Origin: Microtetraspora sp. NBRC 13810
Lineage (GTDB): Bacteria > Actinomycetota > Actinomycetes > Streptosporangiales > Streptosporangiaceae
Length of the DNA: 64,000 bases
Reading direction: 5' to 3'
Assembly (NCBI RefSeq): GCF_030268685.1
Contig: NZ_BSRQ01000006.1
Location: 310,001 to 374,000, forward strand
Part shown: piece after piece, positions 56,333 through 64,000 of the stretch
How positions within the stretch are numbered: the first letter of the stretch is position 1
How the letters are laid out: each line of letters starts with the position of its first letter
Notes under the pieces: model-generated
What the model saw: only the letters and a program-made list of their open reading frames with translations
Told to the model about the DNA's origin: nothing
Database searches by the model: none
Translations under genes and position numbers: made by a program

Positions 56333-56408
56333 CCGCAGCTCTTGCCCCCCGTGACGGGAAATGAGAACGTCATAGAGCGGCATCCGTGTCTGTAGAGGGG
56401 GAGCGGAC

Positions 56409-57584
56409 ATGTCAGATCTGCCCAGGCTGCCTTTCCGGCGCGGCGACGTGCTGGAGATCTCACCGGCGTTCCGCGGGCTGCGGGCCAGGGAACCGGTCGC
56501 CAGGGTCGTCACCGAGACCGGCGACGAGGCGTGGCTGGTGAGCGGCTACGACGAGATCCGGCAGGTCTTCGCCGACGACCGCTTCGGCCGCTCCCACCCC
56601 ACGCCCGAGTCCGCCCCGCGGCTCTCCGCCAACGCGATGATGGGCGGCCCGTCCGGCGACTACGCGACCGAGCGGGCCGTCCACCAGCGACTCCGCCGCC
56701 TGCTCACCCCCGCCTTCTCGGCCCGCCGGATGCGGATCCTGTCCGGCCGCGTGCAGAAACTGGTCGAGGACCTGCTGGACGACCTGGTCGAGCACGGCCC
56801 GCCCGCCGACCTGCACGAGCGGTTCTCCGTCCCGCTGCCCATGCAGGTCATCTGCGAGTTGCTCGGCGTGCCGTACGCGGACCGGGCGAAGTTCCGGGCG
56901 ATGGCCGACGCGATGACCGACCTGACCGACTTCGAGCACTCGGCCGCGGCCCAGACCGAGATGAACGCCTACACGTACGCGATCGTCCGGGCCAAACGCC
57001 GCGACCCGGGCGAGGACGTCTACACCGACCTCGCGACGGCGGCCCTGCCCGAGAACGAGATCGCCAGGATCGCCGGCGGCCTGCTCTTCGCCGGGCACGA
57101 GACGACGGTCAACCAGATCGACTACGGCGTCCTGCTGTTCCTACGCGATCCCGACCAGCTCGGCGCCCTGCTGCGCGACCCCTCACTGGCCGAGGCCGCC
57201 GTCGAGGAGATCCTCCGGGTGGCCGCGCCCAGCCAGCACGGCCTGGTCAGGTACGCCCGCGAGGACGTCGAGATCGCCGGCGTCACGATCAGGGCCGGCG
57301 ACCTGGTCGTCCTCGCCACCGTGGCGGCCAACCGGGACGAGCGCGTCTACGACGACCCCGACCGCTTCGACATCTCCCGGCAGATCGTCCACCCGCACGT
57401 CGGCTTCGGCTACGCCGCCCACTACTGCGTCGGCGCCAGCCTGGCCAGGGTGGAGCTCACCACGGTCTTCCGCACGCTCTTCCACCGCCTTCCCACCCTG
57501 CGCCTCGCCGTCCCCGCCGACGAGCTCACCACCCACCACGACCGCCTCACCGGCGGCCTCACCGAACTCCCCGTCACCTGGTGA
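56409..57584 (+). CDS. Cytochrome P450
   Basis: 391-aa soluble class I P450. I-helix GGLLFAGHETTVNQIDYG (acid-alcohol pair as Glu-Thr), ExxR as EEILR, and heme loop FGYAAHYCVGASLARVE with the Cys ligand; the usual FGxGxHxC glycine is Ala. N-terminal region and C-terminal LPVTW fit CYP105/107-type monooxygenases of actinobacteria. Ferredoxin and reductase are not encoded nearby. GGGGGAG precedes the ATG. It follows the MFS gene by 76 bp. Substrate unknown. Confidence 0.93.
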   Translation: MSDLPRLPFRRGDVLEISPAFRGLRAREPVARVVTETGDEAWLVSGYDEIRQVFADDRFGRSHPTPESAPRLSANAMMGGPSGDYATERAVHQRLRRLLTPAFSARRMRILSGRVQKLVEDLLDDLVEHGPPADLHERFSVPLPMQVICELLGVPYADRAKFRAMADAMTDLTDFEHSAAAQTEMNAYTYAIVRAKRRDPGEDVYTDLATAALPENEIARIAGGLLFAGHETTVNQIDYGVLLFLRDPDQLGALLRDPSLAEAAVEEILRVAAPSQHGLVRYAREDVEIAGVTIRAGDLVVLATVAANRDERVYDDPDRFDISRQIVHPHVGFGYAAHYCVGASLARVELTTVFRTLFHRLPTLRLAVPADELTTHHDRLTGGLTELPVTW

Positions 57585-57592
57585 AACGCGAA

Positions 57593-57618
57593 CGCCCGGC
57601 CTCCTAGGAGGCCGGGCG
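57593..57618. terminator. 26-bp perfect palindrome terminator between P450 and nrdJ
   Basis: CGCCCGGCCTCCT followed directly by its reverse complement, 13-bp arms with no loop, between the convergent stop codons. Confidence 0.75.
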
Positions 57619-57633
57619 CCCGGTTCACCGTGA

Positions 57634-60465
57634 TCAGCTGCAACCGCTGGTGCTGCCGCAGCCCTCGCAGACGTAGCAACTGCCCGCGGGGCGCATCTTG
57701 GTGCCGCAGGTCATGCAGAGGGGGGCGTCGGCGGTGAAGCCCTGGTGGCCCTCAAGGGTGCCCTGGCCGCGGACCGGCTCGGGGAGGGACTGCGTGACGA
57801 TCTCCCTGGCCGGCTCGATCGGAGCCGACTGGGCGAGCGCCTCGGCGTCGATGACCTCCTCGGCGTGCAGCGCCGCCGGGTCCTCGCCGCGCTGCTGGGC
57901 CGCCCGCTCGGAGGCGGAGAAGACGCCGAGCGCGGCACGCTCGTCGTAGGGCAGGTGGTCCAGGGCCAGGCGGCGGAAGATGTAGTCCATCACCGAGGAC
58001 GCCATCCGCACGTCGGGGTCGTCGGTCATGCCGGCCGGGTCGAAGCGCATGTTGACGAACTTGCTCACGTACGTCTCCAGCGGCACGCCGTACTGGAGCC
58101 CTATCGAGATCGCCACGGAGAAGGCGTCCATCACGCCCGCGAGGGTCGAACCCTGCTTGGACATCTTCAGGAAGACCTCGCCGAGACCGTCGTCGGGGTA
58201 GCTCGACGCGGTCATGTAACCCTTGGCCCCGCCGACCGTGAACCGGGTCGTGGTGCTGGGCCGCTGGTTCGGCATCCGCCGCCGGGTCGGGCGGGTGACC
58301 TCCACGACCTCCACGGCCGCCGCGACGGGCTCCTCCGCCTTCTCCTCGCCCTTCTTGGCGATGGACAGTGGCTGGCCGACCTTGCAGTTGTCCCGGTAGA
58401 CGGCGAGCGCCTTCAGGCCGAGCTTCCAGCCCTCCAGGTAGACCTGCTCGATGTCCTCGATGGTGGCCGACTCGGGCAGGTTGACGGTCTTGGAGATGGC
58501 GCCGGACAGGAACGGCTGCGCGGCGGCCATCATGCGCACGTGGCCCATCGGGGCGATCGCCCGCTCGCCCATGGCGCAGTCGAACACCTCGTAGTGCTCG
58601 TGCCGCAGGCCGGGGGCGCCGACGACGTGCCCGTGCTCGGCGATGAACTCGACGATCGCCTCGATCTGCTCCTGCTGGTAGCCGAACTGCCGCAGGGCGC
58701 GCGGGATGGTCTGGTTGACGATCTGCATCGAGCCGCCGCCGACCAGCTTCTTGAACTTCACCAGCGCCAGGTCGGGCTCGATGCCGGTGGTGTCGCAGTC
58801 CATCATCAGGCCGATGGTGCCGGTGGGGGCGAGCAGCGACGCCTGCGCGTTGCGGTAGCCGTTCTTCTCGCCGAGCCGCAGGCACTCGGCCCACTGCCGG
58901 GACGCCTCGGCGTGGATCTTGGCGTCCATGCCGCCGAGGGTGCGCAGCTCGCCGTCCGCGTCGGCGTGCTTGCGCATGACCCGCTTGTGGGCGTCGGCGT
59001 TGCGGGCGTACCCGTCGTAGGGGCCGACGATGCCGGCGATCTCGGCGCTGCGCCGGTAGGAGACACCGGTCATCAGGCTGGTGATCGCGCCGGCGATGGC
59101 CCGGCCGCCGTCGGAGTCGTAGGCGTGGCCGGTGGCCATGAGGAGCGCGCCCAGGTTGGCGTAGCCGATGCCGAGCTGGCGGTAGGCCCGCGTGGTCTCG
59201 GCGATCTTCTGGGTGGGGAAGTCGGCGAAGGTGATCGAGATGTCCATCGCGGTGATGATCAGCTCGGTCAGCTTGACGAAGCTCGCGACGTCGAAGGAGT
59301 CGTCGTCCTTGAGGAACTTCAGCAGGTTGATGCTGGCCAGGTTGCAGGAGGAGTTGTCCAGGTGGACGTACTCGCTGCACGGGTTGCTGGCGGTGATCCG
59401 GCCGGTCTCGGGGGTGGTGTGCCAGTCGTTGATGGTGTCGTCGTACTGGACGCCGGGGTCGGCGCACTCCCAGGCGGCCTTCGCCATCTTGCGGAACAGG
59501 TCCTTGGCGTCGACCTTCTCGATGATCTCGCCGGTCAGGCGGGCGCGCAGCCCGAAGTCGCCGCCCTGCTCCACGGCCCGCATGAACTCGTCGGAGACGC
59601 GGACGGAGTTGTTGGCGTTCTGGTACTGGACCGAGACGATGTCCTTGCCGCCCAGGTCCATGTCGAACCCGGCGTCGCGGAGCGCGCGGACCTTGTCCTC
59701 CTCGCGCGCCTTGGTCTCGATGAACTCCTCGATGTCGGGGTGGTCGACGTCGAGGACCACCATCTTGGCCGCCCGCCGGGTCGCGCCGCCCGACTTGATC
59801 GTGCCCGCCGAGGCGTCGGCGCCGCGCATGAACGACACCGGGCCGCTCGCCGTGCCGCCGCTGGACAGCAGCTCCTTGCTGGAACGGATCCGGGAGAGGT
59901 TGACCCCCGAGCCGGAGCCGCCCTTGAAGATGACGCCCTCTTCCTTGTACCAGTCCAGGATGGACTCCATCGTGTCGTCCACCGCGAGGATGAAGCAGGC
60001 GCTCACCTGCTGCGGCGACGCGGTGCCGACGTTGAACCAGACCGGCGAGTTGAAGCTGAACAGCTGGTGGATCAGGGCGTGCTTGAGTTCGTGGTCGAAG
60101 ATCTCGGCGTCCTCGTCGGAGGCGAAGTAGCCGTGCTCGATTCCCGTGCTGGTGTAGACGCCGACGACGCGGTCCACCAGCTGGCGCAGGCTCCACTCGC
60201 GCTGCGGCGTGCCGACCGCCCCGCGGAAGTACTTGGTCGTCACGATGTTCGCGGCGTTCACCGACCACTCGGCGGGGAACTCGACGCCGCGCTGCTCGAA
60301 GTTGATCGAGCCGTCACGCCAGTTCGTCATGACGACGTCGCGGCGCTCCCACCGCACCTCGTCGTAAGGGTGCACGCCGGGAGTGGTGAAGATCCGCTTC
60401 ATGCGCAAGCCCTTGCGGTTGCGCTTCCCCCCGCGCGCCGCCGCGCCACTCACCGTCTCCGTCAT
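57634..60465 (-). CDS. nrdJ: Vitamin B12-dependent (class II) ribonucleotide reductase
   Basis: 943 aa. Makes deoxyribonucleotides with adenosylcobalamin, independent of oxygen. N-terminal ATP-cone-less domain, active-site stretch ITASNPCSEYVHLDNSSCNL (NPCSE), radical-region LLAPTGTIGLMMDCDTTG, and a C-terminal zinc/thiol tail with CMTCGTKM, CYVCEGCGS and a terminal Cys pair-like SGCS that relays reducing power. Start ATG 60465 with GGGGGAAG. Downstream of and co-transcribed with nrdR (83 bp gap). Actinobacteria commonly keep this enzyme besides class Ia. No cobalamin riboswitch was seen in this gap. Confidence 0.96.
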   Translation of the reverse strand: MTETVSGAAARGGKRNRKGLRMKRIFTTPGVHPYDEVRWERRDVVMTNWRDGSINFEQRGVEFPAEWSVNAANIVTTKYFRGAVGTPQREWSLRQLVDRVVGVYTSTGIEHGYFASDEDAEIFDHELKHALIHQLFSFNSPVWFNVGTASPQQVSACFILAVDDTMESILDWYKEEGVIFKGGSGSGVNLSRIRSSKELLSSGGTASGPVSFMRGADASAGTIKSGGATRRAAKMVVLDVDHPDIEEFIETKAREEDKVRALRDAGFDMDLGGKDIVSVQYQNANNSVRVSDEFMRAVEQGGDFGLRARLTGEIIEKVDAKDLFRKMAKAAWECADPGVQYDDTINDWHTTPETGRITASNPCSEYVHLDNSSCNLASINLLKFLKDDDSFDVASFVKLTELIITAMDISITFADFPTQKIAETTRAYRQLGIGYANLGALLMATGHAYDSDGGRAIAGAITSLMTGVSYRRSAEIAGIVGPYDGYARNADAHKRVMRKHADADGELRTLGGMDAKIHAEASRQWAECLRLGEKNGYRNAQASLLAPTGTIGLMMDCDTTGIEPDLALVKFKKLVGGGSMQIVNQTIPRALRQFGYQQEQIEAIVEFIAEHGHVVGAPGLRHEHYEVFDCAMGERAIAPMGHVRMMAAAQPFLSGAISKTVNLPESATIEDIEQVYLEGWKLGLKALAVYRDNCKVGQPLSIAKKGEEKAEEPVAAAVEVVEVTRPTRRRMPNQRPSTTTRFTVGGAKGYMTASSYPDDGLGEVFLKMSKQGSTLAGVMDAFSVAISIGLQYGVPLETYVSKFVNMRFDPAGMTDDPDVRMASSVMDYIFRRLALDHLPYDERAALGVFSASERAAQQRGEDPAALHAEEVIDAEALAQSAPIEPAREIVTQSLPEPVRGQGTLEGHQGFTADAPLCMTCGTKMRPAGSCYVCEGCGSTSGCS

Positions 60466-60548
60466 GACTTCCCCCTTCCGGGACCCCCGATGGAGCCCCC
60501 GTACGTAACCAATGGTCGTGCCGCCCGTCCCCGGCGGCCGGGGTTCAG

Positions 60549-61016
60549 TTAGTTGATCGCCTGGTCGCCGGCGCGCTCGGCGCGCAGCTGCTCGATCTCG
60601 GCCTCGAAGTCCGCCAGCGTCTCGAAGCCCCGGTAGACCGAGGCGAAGCGCAGGTAAGCGACCTCGTCCAGCTCGCGGAGCGGGCCCAGAATGGCCAGAC
60701 CCACCTCGTTGGAGGGGATCTCGGCGGCGCCCGTCGCCCGGATGCTCTCCTCGACACGCTGGCCCAGCTGGGCCAGCGAATCCTCACTCACGGGTCTGCC
60801 CTGACAGGCCCGCCGCACTCCGGCTATCACCTTGTCGCGTGAGAACGCCTCGGTCACCCCGCTGCGCTTGCTCACCATCAGCAGGACCGTCTCCTGGGTG
60901 GTGAACCTGCGCCCGCACTCGGGACACGTACGGCGGCGCCTTATGGCCGCGCCGTCCTCCGAGGAGCGGCTGTCGATGACGCGGGTGTCGGGATGGCGGC
61001 AGAACGGACAGTGCAC
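60549..61016 (-). CDS. nrdR: Transcriptional repressor NrdR
   Basis: 155 aa. N-terminal zinc ribbon [17 protein letters not shown] with [10 protein letters not shown], then an ATP-cone ([21 protein letters not shown] to [14 protein letters not shown]). NrdR binds paired boxes before nrd genes when ATP/dATP is bound. It heads the nrdR-nrdJ operon and should regulate itself through the paired boxes at 61124-61170. Confidence 0.96.
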   Translation of the reverse strand: MHCPFCRHPDTRVIDSRSSEDGAAIRRRRTCPECGRRFTTQETVLLMVSKRSGVTEAFSRDKVIAGVRRACQGRPVSEDSLAQLGQRVEESIRATGAAEIPSNEVGLAILGPLRELDEVAYLRFASVYRGFETLADFEAEIEQLRAERAGDQAIN

Positions 61017-61123
61017 GCGCGATCGCCTCCCTCACCGGCCCCCGAGCCCACCCCCCGCCGCCCGGATCCGCGTCAGCGGACGCTCGCGCACGCCTCACGG
61101 TGGCCCATGATGCGGTAACGGAA

Positions 61124-61170
61124 ACACAACCTATGGTGAACTACATGGGTGTAACTACTAGATGTTGTGG
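61124..61170 (-). promoter_or_regulatory. Paired NrdR boxes and promoter of nrdR-nrdJ
   Basis: Box A, 16-mer at 61124-61139 (ACACAACCTATGGTGA on the plus strand), and box B at 61154-61169 (ACTACTAGATGTTGTG). Their centres are 30 bp apart, about three helical turns, as is normal for NrdR. The minus-strand -10 candidate TAGGTT lies inside box A, so binding would block the promoter. The remaining 61017-61296 gap shows no gene. Confidence 0.7.
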
Positions 61171-61296
61171 TCCCAACCTAGAAGCGCGGAACCATGAACG
61201 CAAGTCGAACCTCCGGTGGCCACAGAAGTCGCTGCTCAGCCCGGCTCTCACACCATCCCCTGGCGTGTCGCGGCCCCCACAAGTATCCGCCCCCTC

Positions 61297-62229
61297 TCAG
61301 GGACTCGGCGCCGCGCTGTCCCGGAACACCGGGGACCCCGCCACGTAATCCCGGACACTCGTCGCAGGCCGCCCGGTAAGCAGCTCGACGTCACCGGTCA
61401 GGCGGTCGTACCGGTTCCGGGCGTGCAGCCGTGCCATCGTGACCACGTGGTCGCGCAGGTGGCCGGGCAGGTCCCAGGGGGCGAGGTCACGGTCCAGCCA
61501 CTCGTCGAAGGGCACGTCCACGTAGTCGACGGGCCGGCCCAGCGCCTCGGCGTACTCCGCGGCCATGCCGTACATGTCCTGCGAGCGCGGCCCGGTCAGC
61601 TCGTACACCCTGCCCGCGTGCGTCCCCGCCCCGGTCAGCACGGCGAGGACGACGGCCGCGACGTCACCGGCGGCGACCGGCGAGGTGCGCCCGGACCCGA
61701 ACGGCAGCCTGATCACCCCGCCGGCCGCGATCGAGGCGGCGGCGAAGTCGGTGAAGAACGGATGCTGGAGGAACACCGTGGCCCGAATGTGGGCGACGGG
61801 TATCCCGGACCAGTCGAGCGCCTGCTCACCGAGCCAGTGCAGCCGCTGCTGGCGTGACTCCGACCTGCCGGTGAGCGTCATCTGCGAGACGGTGAGCTGC
61901 GACATGCTGACACACGACTCGACCCCGCCCAGGGCGCGCACGACGGCCGCCATGGTGACGGCGGCCTCCAGGTAGTCCGGGGAGACGCTCATGCTGAAGA
62001 ACACCCGGCGGCAGCCGTCCACGGCGGGGACGACGTCAGCCGCCCGGGTGAGGTCACCGGCCACCACCTCGGCCCCCAGGGCCCGAAGCACCTCCGCGCG
62101 CCCATCCTCCCGACGGACGAACGCCCGCACCGGCACCCCCGCCCGCCGCAACCCCTCCACCACGCTCCGCCCGACCGCCCCCACACCCCCGGCCGCACCG
62201 GTGACGAGTATCGGGCGCAGATCCGCCAT
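61297..62229 (-). CDS. NmrA/SDR-like NAD(P)-binding oxidoreductase
   Basis: 310 aa atypical SDR. Rossmann start RPILVTGAAGGVGAVGRSVVEGL, then VPVRAFVRREDGRAEVLRALGAEVVAGDL. No YxxxK triad, typical of NmrA-like proteins that sense or use NADP and act on quinones. ATG 62229 is chosen over GTG 62232 for spacing to GGGGGA. Single-gene transcript on the minus strand between the lexA-side protein and nrdR. Confidence 0.85.
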   Translation of the reverse strand: MADLRPILVTGAAGGVGAVGRSVVEGLRRAGVPVRAFVRREDGRAEVLRALGAEVVAGDLTRAADVVPAVDGCRRVFFSMSVSPDYLEAAVTMAAVVRALGGVESCVSMSQLTVSQMTLTGRSESRQQRLHWLGEQALDWSGIPVAHIRATVFLQHPFFTDFAAASIAAGGVIRLPFGSGRTSPVAAGDVAAVVLAVLTGAGTHAGRVYELTGPRSQDMYGMAAEYAEALGRPVDYVDVPFDEWLDRDLAPWDLPGHLRDHVVTMARLHARNRYDRLTGDVELLTGRPATSVRDYVAGSPVFRDSAAPSP

Positions 62230-62414
62230 CACACATCCCCCGAAACCGTCAGGGCCGCTTTTCCCGAACCCCCGGGCACGACCCCATTCAGCCCCCCAAG
62301 GGCCACCCCATTCAGCGCATATCAGTAAATACGCCAGTCAAAAGCCCCCGATCCCCCACAGGACCAAGCTCCGACCCCCCGCGAACAACCCCTCACCCCA
62401 ACATAACAACGCCA

Positions 62415-62600
62415 CCCCACGCGATAGAGACCCACGTGCAGCCCCCAACCCCATGCAAGACCTGACCATGACCACCGCCCCCATACGAGCCGCGCCTACG
62501 GCCACCAGCCCCACGCAAGATCCCCGTGGCCACTGCCCGCATACAAGGGCTTGCGCCTGGCCGCCGCCCACATGCCAGGTCCGCGTGTGGCCGCCGGTCA
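62415..62600. repeat. Degenerate tandem array, about 30-bp unit
   Basis: Alternating related units, one type CCCCATGCAAGACCTGACCA and the other CCCATACGAGCCGCGCCTAC, each about 28-31 bp; about six units from 62415. The gap 62230-62604 has no supported gene. Confidence 0.65.
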
Positions 62601-62604
62601 GGGG

Positions 62605-63996
62605 TCAGGCAGGGGTGGTGGCGGTGAAGGTGGGGAGGTTGGCCGGGCTCAGGCCGCCGAAGTGCCAGGTGCCGGCGGCCCAGGTGCCGAGCCAGAACAC
62701 GCCGAGCGCGACAAGGATGAGACCGATGGCGACCACCACCCGCCCACGCCGGGTGAGCCGAAGCGGCGGCCTGCTGTCCCGCCCGTCGGCCCCTTTCCCC
62801 CGCAGGCCCCCGTCGGCCCCCTTCCCTCGCAGGCTGTCCCGCCCGTCGGCGCCTTTCCCCCGCAGGCCGTCCCGCACGTCGGCGCTCTGCCCTCGCAAAA
62901 GCCGTCCCTCCGACGCGGCCAGCCTCACCTGAACCGACGAGACACTTCCAACGGGTCCGCGCCGCCGCTTCCGCCGTATCCCAGCCGCGACTCCCGCCAC
63001 GGACCGCCCCTCATGCCCGGCACGCTCCCCGGCCCACCGACCAGATCCGCGTCCCCGCACAGGTTCCAGCCCTGCCCCCGAACCGTCCAGAGCCCCGGCC
63101 TCCTGCCCGGATCCGGGCCGCCGCGCGAACGCACCCCACCGCGCGGACCCGCTCCGCCGCCCAGAACCGCCGCGCTCAGCACCCAGCCCCCGCCGTGCCC
63201 CCGCCTCCACAGACGCGCTCCGCTCCACAGCCACGCCCGGCCGTGCACCCCGCTCCACCCCTACGACCCGCCGTGCACCCCGCTCCGCGCCTACGCCCTG
63301 CTGTGTACTTCGCTCCACAACTACGCCCCGCTGTGCGGACCCGTCCCGTTCCACGGGAACGGGACGCTGTGCGGGAACGGAACGCAGGGACGCCCCCTCC
63401 GACATCGCCCCGCGCGACACCGCCCCACCCGAGGACCCGCGCGACACCGACCCGCCCGAAGGCCCACGCGACACCGCTCCGCCCGAAGACCCGCGCGACA
63501 CCGGCCCGCCGGACTGGTCACGCGACACGGCCGAGCGCCCGGAGGATCGGTCACGTGACATGCCCGGCGCCCCCGGAGACCGGTCACGTGCCATCGGCGA
63601 AGAACCGCCGGAGAACCGCTCGTGCGCCGTAGGCGGCTGTCCGCCGGAGGAACGCTCGTACGACGCGAGCGACCCGCCCATGGAACGCTCACTCTGCGTG
63701 ACCACCTCTCCGGCCACCGCACGATTCCGCGGAACGGCGGGCGGCATGGCGGCACGCGCACGCTGTGTGACCGGCCGCCCGGTCCCGGGACGGTCGTGGG
63801 GCGCGACCGGGGAAAGGGGCGGAGCGGCTTCGAGGTACGGCGGGCGGTCTGCCGGAGGGCGGTCGATCGGGGAGCGGTCGATCGGAGGGCGGGGACCTGC
63901 CGGGGATCCGGGCGGCTGTCCCTTGCGTGAGGCGGATCGCAGCGCGGCGGCACGTCGAGCCGCCGCCCGCCGAGCAGCCGCACGCCGCCGCAGCAT
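62605..63996 (-). CDS. Repeat-rich single-pass membrane protein at the lexA side (LysM lacking)
   Basis: At least 463 aa; start ATG 63996 is 4 bases from the window edge and could be internal. N-terminal 400 residues are disordered and repetitive: SRGSSGGAVSRGPSGG units, VERGARPGVAVER units, and RGKGADGRDSLRGKGADGG. The C-terminus has a Leu/Arg anchor and one helix (RRGRVVVAIGLILVALGVFWLGTW) and ends 17 residues later. The PLRLTRRGRVVV pattern is that of the small membrane proteins next to lexA in actinobacteria, which normally carry a LysM domain after the helix; none is seen here. Confidence 0.6.
   Translation of the reverse strand: MLRRRAAARRAAARRAAALRSASRKGQPPGSPAGPRPPIDRSPIDRPPADRPPYLEAAPPLSPVAPHDRPGTGRPVTQRARAAMPPAVPRNRAVAGEVVTQSERSMGGSLASYERSSGGQPPTAHERFSGGSSPMARDRSPGAPGMSRDRSSGRSAVSRDQSGGPVSRGSSGGAVSRGPSGGSVSRGSSGGAVSRGAMSEGASLRSVPAQRPVPVERDGSAQRGVVVERSTQQGVGAERGARRVVGVERGARPGVAVERSASVEAGARRGLGAERGGSGRRSGSARWGAFARRPGSGQEAGALDGSGAGLEPVRGRGSGRWAGERAGHEGRSVAGVAAGIRRKRRRGPVGSVSSVQVRLAASEGRLLRGQSADVRDGLRGKGADGRDSLRGKGADGGLRGKGADGRDSRPPLRLTRRGRVVVAIGLILVALGVFWLGTWAAGTWHFGGLSPANLPTFTATTPA
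62779..63580. repeat. Several tandem repeat families inside the membrane-protein gene
   Basis: Families in order: CTGTCCCGCCCGTCGGCGCC-type units at about 62779-62890; about 33-bp units with CCGCTCCACCCCTACGACCC at about 63235-63345; and 36-bp units with CGCGACACCG at about 63413-63510. All keep the protein frame. Confidence 0.65.
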
Positions 63997-64000
63997 CCTG

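Noticed and set aside
56366-56378. Tetrapeptide minigene MRTS before the P450, considered as a biarylitide-type precursor
   Set aside because: No aromatic residues and no proper ribosome site; known P450-linked minigenes encode Tyr/His/Trp-containing pentapeptides.
60466-60548. Possible cobalamin riboswitch before nrdJ
   Set aside because: The nrdR-nrdJ gap is only 83 bp and has no B12-box; far too short for the riboswitch.
61194-61379. 61-aa ORF starting MNASRTSGG beside nrdR
   Set aside because: No ribosome site, overlaps the 3' end of the minus-strand NmrA-like gene, and shows no family-like pattern. It shares a 13-bp match with 38719-38731 that may be chance.

Overview
High-GC actinobacterial chromosome, most likely Streptosporangiales (Streptosporangium/Nonomuraea-like). 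Grounds: GC-rich codon third positions, many GTG starts, and a backbone in the order known from Streptomyces and relatives: second type II topoisomerase pair (parC-like, parE), DUF7455 protein, principal sigma factor, then B12-dependent ribonucleotide reductase nrdJ with nrdR, and at the right edge a membrane protein of the type that sits beside lexA. The family placement is inference from gene order and protein content. Both edges cut through genes. No rRNA, tRNA, CRISPR array, prophage or insertion sequence was seen.

1-16 kb, core: topoisomerase A subunit (partial), VOC protein, beta-carbonic anhydrase, ParE, DUF7455, GNAT, YaaA, principal sigma factor, a PAS/GAF/SpoIIE phosphatase broken by an internal deletion, an HhH-GPD repair protein, and a 526-aa unknown preceded by two tandem 62-bp mini-ORF repeats.

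16-30 kb, nutrition: acyl-CoA thioesterase; 5-oxoprolinase pxpA-pxpB-pxpC with a tandem repeat array splitting pxpA from pxpBC; NAD salvage (pnuC-nadR) behind a palindromic operator; a complete peptide ABC importer (SBP, fused ATPase, two permeases); a double-AAA membrane ATPase.

30-48 kb, accessory: TPR membrane protein, DHA2 MFS pump, DoxX, DUF2000, AraC, WYL regulator divergent from an epoxide hydrolase, a gutted mgtC, ADC-like protein, SthA, and a translationally coupled pseudokinase-kinase pair with beta-propeller-like outer domains; MerR and a Tat-exported protein.

48-57.6 kb: an aromatic-degradation operon (hydroxyquinol-type dioxygenase, two carboxymuconolactone decarboxylase-family proteins, MDR oxidoreductase) beside an ECF41 sigma factor that carries its own recognition motif; a kinase fragment; a small-peptide locus; SDR; an HxlR regulator mirrored to an MFS pump; a P450. 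57.6-64 kb: nrdJ, nrdR with paired NrdR boxes, an NmrA-like protein and a repeat-rich membrane protein.

Two themes run through the window. First, degenerate tandem repeats, often with a period near 30 bp, recur in gaps and in protein linkers. Second, three genes (phosphatase, mgtC, kinase) are scarred by internal or terminal deletions. The features most likely to be undescribed are the GTGA-coupled 62-bp mini-ORF relay (14409-14532) and the promoter/uORF/37-aa peptide locus (52793-53057).
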